Below, piece by piece: positions 60,677 to 64,000 of a stretch of 64,000 nucleotides of DNA. Both the position numbers and the translations under genes were made by a program. Numbering within the stretch: the first letter of the stretch is position 1; each line of letters starts with the position of its first letter. The DNA is from Pedobacter lusitanus. Its GTDB lineage: Bacteria > Bacteroidota > Bacteroidia > Sphingobacteriales > Sphingobacteriaceae. The notes beneath the pieces were generated by a model. The model was not told the origin of the DNA, searched no databases, and was given only the letters and a program-made list of their open reading frames with translations. Location: positions 5,270,001-5,334,000 of the forward strand of contig NZ_CP157278.1 in the NCBI RefSeq assembly GCF_040026395.1. The letters run 5' to 3'.

Positions 60677-61615
60677 ATGAAACAGAGACTGCATTTAAGG
60701 AATGATCTCAATACTGATTTTGAAGCTATCACAAAAGTTGCAGAACTTATTGAGAACGGCGATTTTCACTCTGATCAGATTGCAGTTCTTCCTATAGGTG
60801 CAAAACAAAGGGCCTACGCAAAGGACATTGGTAATTATTCATTTTATTATTCTGATAGTAAACGTAAGGATTGCCTGAATATAGAAGTTAATCAGGAGGG
60901 CTTTTATGATATGTTGCCCGAAGGTTTATTTCATACGCCGCCAACTGGTAGTGCAGGCATGTCTGAAGAAGAAATGGTCGAGGATGTACAGCTGAGAAGG
61001 ACGGAAGAGAAAGATGCCCGGAAATTTTTTATGCCCTTTGAAGCAGAAGTCAATTATCTTAAAACTGTATTACAGATTTATGAGAACAGACTGGACAAAA
61101 GAACAACGTATAATGATCTGACAAATATTTTTGCTGCCGGATGGAAAGAATTTGAACTGCTTGATAAGGAACAAAGCATAATCTGGATGCATTTTCTGCC
61201 TGTCATCCATCAGAAACGTAACGACCTTAAATTTCTTGGACAACTGCTGACCGTATTGTTTAAAGTACCTGTTGAGGCCGTATTGAAAAGCACAAACGTA
61301 AAGCCTCTGCCAATTGATGACAGCCTTCAGTTCAGACTGGGGTCAGGAGCACTGGGGATAAATTCTATTATTGGCAGCAGCTTTTTAAGTGATGAGGAAC
61401 AGGTGTTTATCAATGTAGGACCTGCTGATATTAAAAAACTGGTCAACTTTATGCCGGGCACTGCGCATGCACATCTGATAGATCTTGCGGTGTCTTACCT
61501 GGTACCTGTTGAAACTGAAGTGACTACAAATCTGGTCGCCAACAGACAAAATCAGGTAGGGTCACTGGGGGAAGAAAGTCCTAATTCCTATTTAGGCTAC
61601 ACTGTCTATCTTTAA
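60677..61615 (+). CDS. tssG: Type VI secretion baseplate subunit TssG, on the opposite strand to tssF
   Basis: 312 residues. An N-terminal helical part (DFEAITKVAELIENGDFHSDQIAVLPIG) and a C-terminal half with the TssG pattern LGSGALGINSIIGSS, QVFINVGPADIKKLVNFMPGTAHAHLIDLAVSYLVP and a final SYLGYTVYL, comparable to the family's LG-x-N, IGPL-Y-FLPGG and LGW-T-L segments. With TssF it forms the baseplate wedge. It is read divergently from tssN and convergently with tssF, which is unusual because the two normally lie together on one strand. Confidence 0.72.
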   Translation: MKQRLHLRNDLNTDFEAITKVAELIENGDFHSDQIAVLPIGAKQRAYAKDIGNYSFYYSDSKRKDCLNIEVNQEGFYDMLPEGLFHTPPTGSAGMSEEEMVEDVQLRRTEEKDARKFFMPFEAEVNYLKTVLQIYENRLDKRTTYNDLTNIFAAGWKEFELLDKEQSIIWMHFLPVIHQKRNDLKFLGQLLTVLFKVPVEAVLKSTNVKPLPIDDSLQFRLGSGALGINSIIGSSFLSDEEQVFINVGPADIKKLVNFMPGTAHAHLIDLAVSYLVPVETEVTTNLVANRQNQVGSLGEESPNSYLGYTVYL

Positions 61616-61633
61616 CTGGCTGGATTAAATCTA

Positions 61634-63487
61634 TTAACCCAGCAAAAGTCTGTAATGTATATTCATGGTACTACGGATTTCCAGTTTCGATTTTGTCAGA
61701 CTCAGCATTGATTTCCACTCTTCTTCATTTAATCCGTTCTGCTGAGCAGGAGTAATGATGATATCGGTAGTTTTAAGAAATCCTTCTTTCGGATTCAGCG
61801 CAGGTATCAGCCCTTTCCTGATATTTACTGTCTTGATTTTGTTGCCTAATTCAAAGAAGCAGAAATTAATAATGTCTGATTGCGTGACTAACCTGTTACC
61901 TGTAGTCAGGCCGTATTTATAGGCCTGAACCCTGTTTGTCGCATTTAATCTGGATCTTCCGCCTTTTGAATTACTTAACAGAAAGAGACTCTCCGGGATG
62001 GTTTTACTGCTTTCAAACGATTGTAAATGACTGCCTGATTTGATCTGATTTCCTATTTCGGCATTGGTTGACCAGAATTCCAGAAAAAGAATGTCTGCGT
62101 TATTCAATGGTTTGACAATGATATAGTTCAGTAGTTCTTTAATGGTAATTAACTGAGCTTTGGTTTTTTGTTCTATAATGGATATGTTCTGTTCCAGCTC
62201 TTTTAAAGAGCTGTTTAAAAAGTCTGAACCATAGGCCGAGAATGCTGCTTTTTCATCTCTCAGTAATTCAAACAGGTAGTCTACTATTTCTTTTGCATTT
62301 CTGTTGTCAAAACGTTCTGATCCTCCGTAACGAATTGAAAATGAGCCTGCATTGGCATCGTCGTCCTGACTGTGCGGAATTTCTGAATAGGAGTTTCCCG
62401 CTTTATCTGTCAGAGACTCCACGCATAAGAACTGATCGTGATCCAGCAATTTGATGGGCATAATGTTAGTCATCATTTTCAGCCGGTGCTTAAAATCATG
62501 GATTCTTTTATTAACAACCGGGAATGCATTGATGGAAACATGTAACTCATCCAGCATAACTTCTGTAATTGCTGCAGGGAAGACCACTTTTAGCCAGAGT
62601 ACAGGTTTTTTGAAGCTGTTTAGTCCATTTGCCTGGAATATCGTCTCAAATTCTTTTGGATAGAGCTGCAGATAGGATTCCTGAGGGAATATATTCTCCT
62701 GGTCTATGGTAAGGAATCTGTTAGCATAAAAGGCACTTACATCGTCTGTGATCAGATTTAAAACATCCTGATTCTCAAAAGGAGATTGAATATTCTTTTC
62801 TGGCTGTATATAGAACTGGTTCAATGAGAGATTAACTGGTAAGTCGTTTAAAAACCATTTGGATAAACCCAGAAGATCATAGACGCTATCGTTTACAACG
62901 TAATTGCGCCAGTCAAAATAGAAACTCAAACCTGGCAGCTGGGCTAGTAAAGGCGGGTTCTCGATACCAATATACAGGGTATTCGGATCAAGACTGTTTC
63001 CTGTCTCACTATGGCTATGCAATGATTTATTGTGCTGACCGTCAACCTTGAAGATATTCCCTCCATTAACCAGATAAGTAATTTCTGAATGATATATTTT
63101 AACCGGGCGTAAAGGGCTGAAGAATATGTCTGATGTGTTTTCTCCGCTATTTTCAGTTTTATCTTTAAGTCTCTTTCTGAAAAAGAACTGGCTTTTTGTA
63201 TGGAGTATTTCCATGGGTTCTATGGCCCTCGCATGCAGGATAGCGTGTGCGGGAAGTGCTGTTGTTAAGGTGTCAGAAGCCAGAATACGGGAAATGCGAT
63301 CCAGAATTCTGTTTTCCAGATTTTTCACATCGTTAGAGACATTGAAAAGTTCAGTACTTAGTGCTTCAATGAGTAGTTTAACCAGCGGATCAAAATCATT
63401 CGTGTTTTTTATACCCCAATAGTCGAGTGCATTTTTTAAAATTCTATTTCTTATTTCGTCTTTGGAGGAGTAAAATATGTTTTTCAT
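61634..63487 (-). CDS. tssF: Type VI secretion baseplate subunit TssF
   Basis: 617 residues. The N-terminus (RNRILKNALDYWGIKNTNDFDPLVKLLIEALSTELFNVSNDV) with TTALPAHAILHARAIEPMEIL, and the C-terminal IINFCFFELGNKIKTVNIRKG, EIRSTMNIHYRLLLG, match TssF. It lies upstream of tssN, tssK on the same strand but separated by the oppositely oriented tssG. Its start is the ATG at 63485-63487, the first base triplet of a 56-bp tandem duplication. Confidence 0.82.
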   Translation of the reverse strand: MKNIFYSSKDEIRNRILKNALDYWGIKNTNDFDPLVKLLIEALSTELFNVSNDVKNLENRILDRISRILASDTLTTALPAHAILHARAIEPMEILHTKSQFFFRKRLKDKTENSGENTSDIFFSPLRPVKIYHSEITYLVNGGNIFKVDGQHNKSLHSHSETGNSLDPNTLYIGIENPPLLAQLPGLSFYFDWRNYVVNDSVYDLLGLSKWFLNDLPVNLSLNQFYIQPEKNIQSPFENQDVLNLITDDVSAFYANRFLTIDQENIFPQESYLQLYPKEFETIFQANGLNSFKKPVLWLKVVFPAAITEVMLDELHVSINAFPVVNKRIHDFKHRLKMMTNIMPIKLLDHDQFLCVESLTDKAGNSYSEIPHSQDDDANAGSFSIRYGGSERFDNRNAKEIVDYLFELLRDEKAAFSAYGSDFLNSSLKELEQNISIIEQKTKAQLITIKELLNYIIVKPLNNADILFLEFWSTNAEIGNQIKSGSHLQSFESSKTIPESLFLLSNSKGGRSRLNATNRVQAYKYGLTTGNRLVTQSDIINFCFFELGNKIKTVNIRKGLIPALNPKEGFLKTTDIIITPAQQNGLNEEEWKSMLSLTKSKLEIRSTMNIHYRLLLG

Positions 63488-63596
63488 CGGCGTGTTTATA
63501 TTTTTAAAGGTGATGAAGCTACCATGAAGAATGGCGGTTTCATCGGCGTGTTTATATTTTTAAAGGTGATGAAGCTACTATGAAGAATGGCGGTTT
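63485..63596. repeat. 56-bp tandem duplication over the tssF start
   Basis: Two direct copies, 63485-63540 and 63541-63596, differing at one base (ACC versus ACT). Each carries the CAT that gives tssF its ATG, so the upstream copy adds a second ATG followed by 14 codons and a stop. The remainder of the non-coding stretch 63597-63760 contains nothing recognised. Confidence 0.92.
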
Positions 63597-63760
63597 CATC
63601 TGAATTGTGTATGATCTGGTGTCTGATTGTTGGGACAGACTTAATTAATTTAATTGCAGATTGCATTTGTTATACCCGCTTTATCTCATTGTAACGGATT
63701 TGTTATGTATAGTGCTGTATATAAATTAGTTCATAGTTTCCTTAAAATAGAACACTAATG

Positions 63761-64000
63761 TTAACTTGAAAGTGGACTTAAGAATAAGCCTGTGTTAAAA
63801 TAATATTTCTCCCCTGTAATATTCATTTTACCCCAGATCGAAATGTCAACTTTTTTCTTGATTTCAGTCACGTTCCTCAGGGAAAATTTTTTCTCGACCT
63901 CAGTCATCTTTATTTCCACTTCAACCTGGTATAAACGGCGTTCATATTCGGTTATAGATCTCAATAAAGACTGTCTGAACTTTTCTTCCCATGTAGTCTC
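63761..64000 (-). CDS. tssE: GPW/gp25-like T6SS baseplate protein TssE, C-terminal part
   Basis: The frame is open to the right edge of the window, so the gene is partial and its start lies outside. About 79 residues are visible, from WEEKFRQSLLRSITEYERRLYQVEVE to FNTGLFLSPLSS. The pattern of a helix with W..K....L...I..YE.RL..V.V followed by a short beta sheet and an FLSPLSS end fits gp25/TssE proteins, the fourth baseplate part next to tssF, tssG and tssK. Gap to tssF is 273 bp, longer than usual within such operons. Confidence 0.62.
   Translation of the reverse strand, partial: ETTWEEKFRQSLLRSITEYERRLYQVEVEIKMTEVEKKFSLRNVTEIKKKVDISIWGKMNITGEKYYFNTGLFLSPLSS

Noticed and set aside
63485-63596. 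CRISPR array
   Set aside because: Only two adjacent copies with no spacer between them; it is a tandem duplication of the tssF leader.
1-64000. Insertion sequences, prophage or integrative element
   Set aside because: No transposase, integrase or phage structural gene was found, and I saw no terminal repeats bounding any block; the tRNA-Pro has no obvious duplicated 3' end nearby.

Overview
The window looks like the chromosome of a Bacteroidota bacterium, most likely a Sphingobacteriaceae member close to Pedobacter. Supporting signs are a SusC-type TonB-linked porin start at the left edge, several TAnnTTTG -7 boxes with little sign of Shine-Dalgarno sequences, a serine-palmitoyltransferase-like enzyme, a CusA-TolC fusion, a split KdpD sensor, a Bacteroidota-type (subtype iii) type VI secretion locus with TssN, and cytolysin-like lipoproteins of the CDC-like (CDCL) group. 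Base composition is moderately AT-rich. I see no transposase, integrase, CRISPR array or rRNA.

Layout. 1-4.1 kb: SusC-like N-terminus, DinB protein, UBP zinc finger, a degenerate-looking Fe/2OG oxygenase-like protein, then an alpha-oxoamine synthase followed by a TetR regulator. 4.4-10.4 kb: heavy-metal RND efflux (small secreted protein, CusA-TolC fusion, lipoprotein adaptor). 10.4-14.3 kb: membrane protein, Dph6-like ATP pyrophosphatase, LD-carboxypeptidase, DUF937-OmpA protein. 14.6-20.4 kb: a five-gene, one-strand operon encoding four thiol-activated-cytolysin/CDC-like proteins plus one small lipoprotein, the most striking element here. 20.8-30.2 kb: protease, two AraC regulators, FAD monooxygenase, SDR, VOC protein, two frameshifted genes, methyltransferase, tRNA-Pro, DUF4349 protein. 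30.5-39.4 kb: Kdp potassium uptake (small ORF, kdpF, A, B, C, porin, membrane protein, KdpD-like sensor, histidine kinase). 39.4-45.4 kb: histidine degradation operon marR-hutH-hutU-hutI-hutG with a palindromic operator candidate. 45.7-51.7 kb: PAP2 phosphatase and a second complete RND efflux set. 51.8-58.4 kb: beta-propeller protein, EamA, sterol-desaturase-like protein, Na+/H+ antiporter, FtsX-type permease. 58.5-64 kb: T6SS genes tssK, tssN, tssG (opposite strand), tssF and the end of tssE.

How they fit together. The CDCL operon and the T6SS are two separate candidate interbacterial antagonism systems about 38 kb apart. In the CDCL operon two long subunits are tandem duplicates whose central 720 bp are nearly identical at DNA level while their C-terminal domains have diverged. 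This suggests gene conversion keeping the pore-forming core alike while the presumed recognition domain varies. The small first-gene lipoprotein is the best candidate for a self-protection factor. All functions are inferred from reading the sequence and from family knowledge; no database search was possible.
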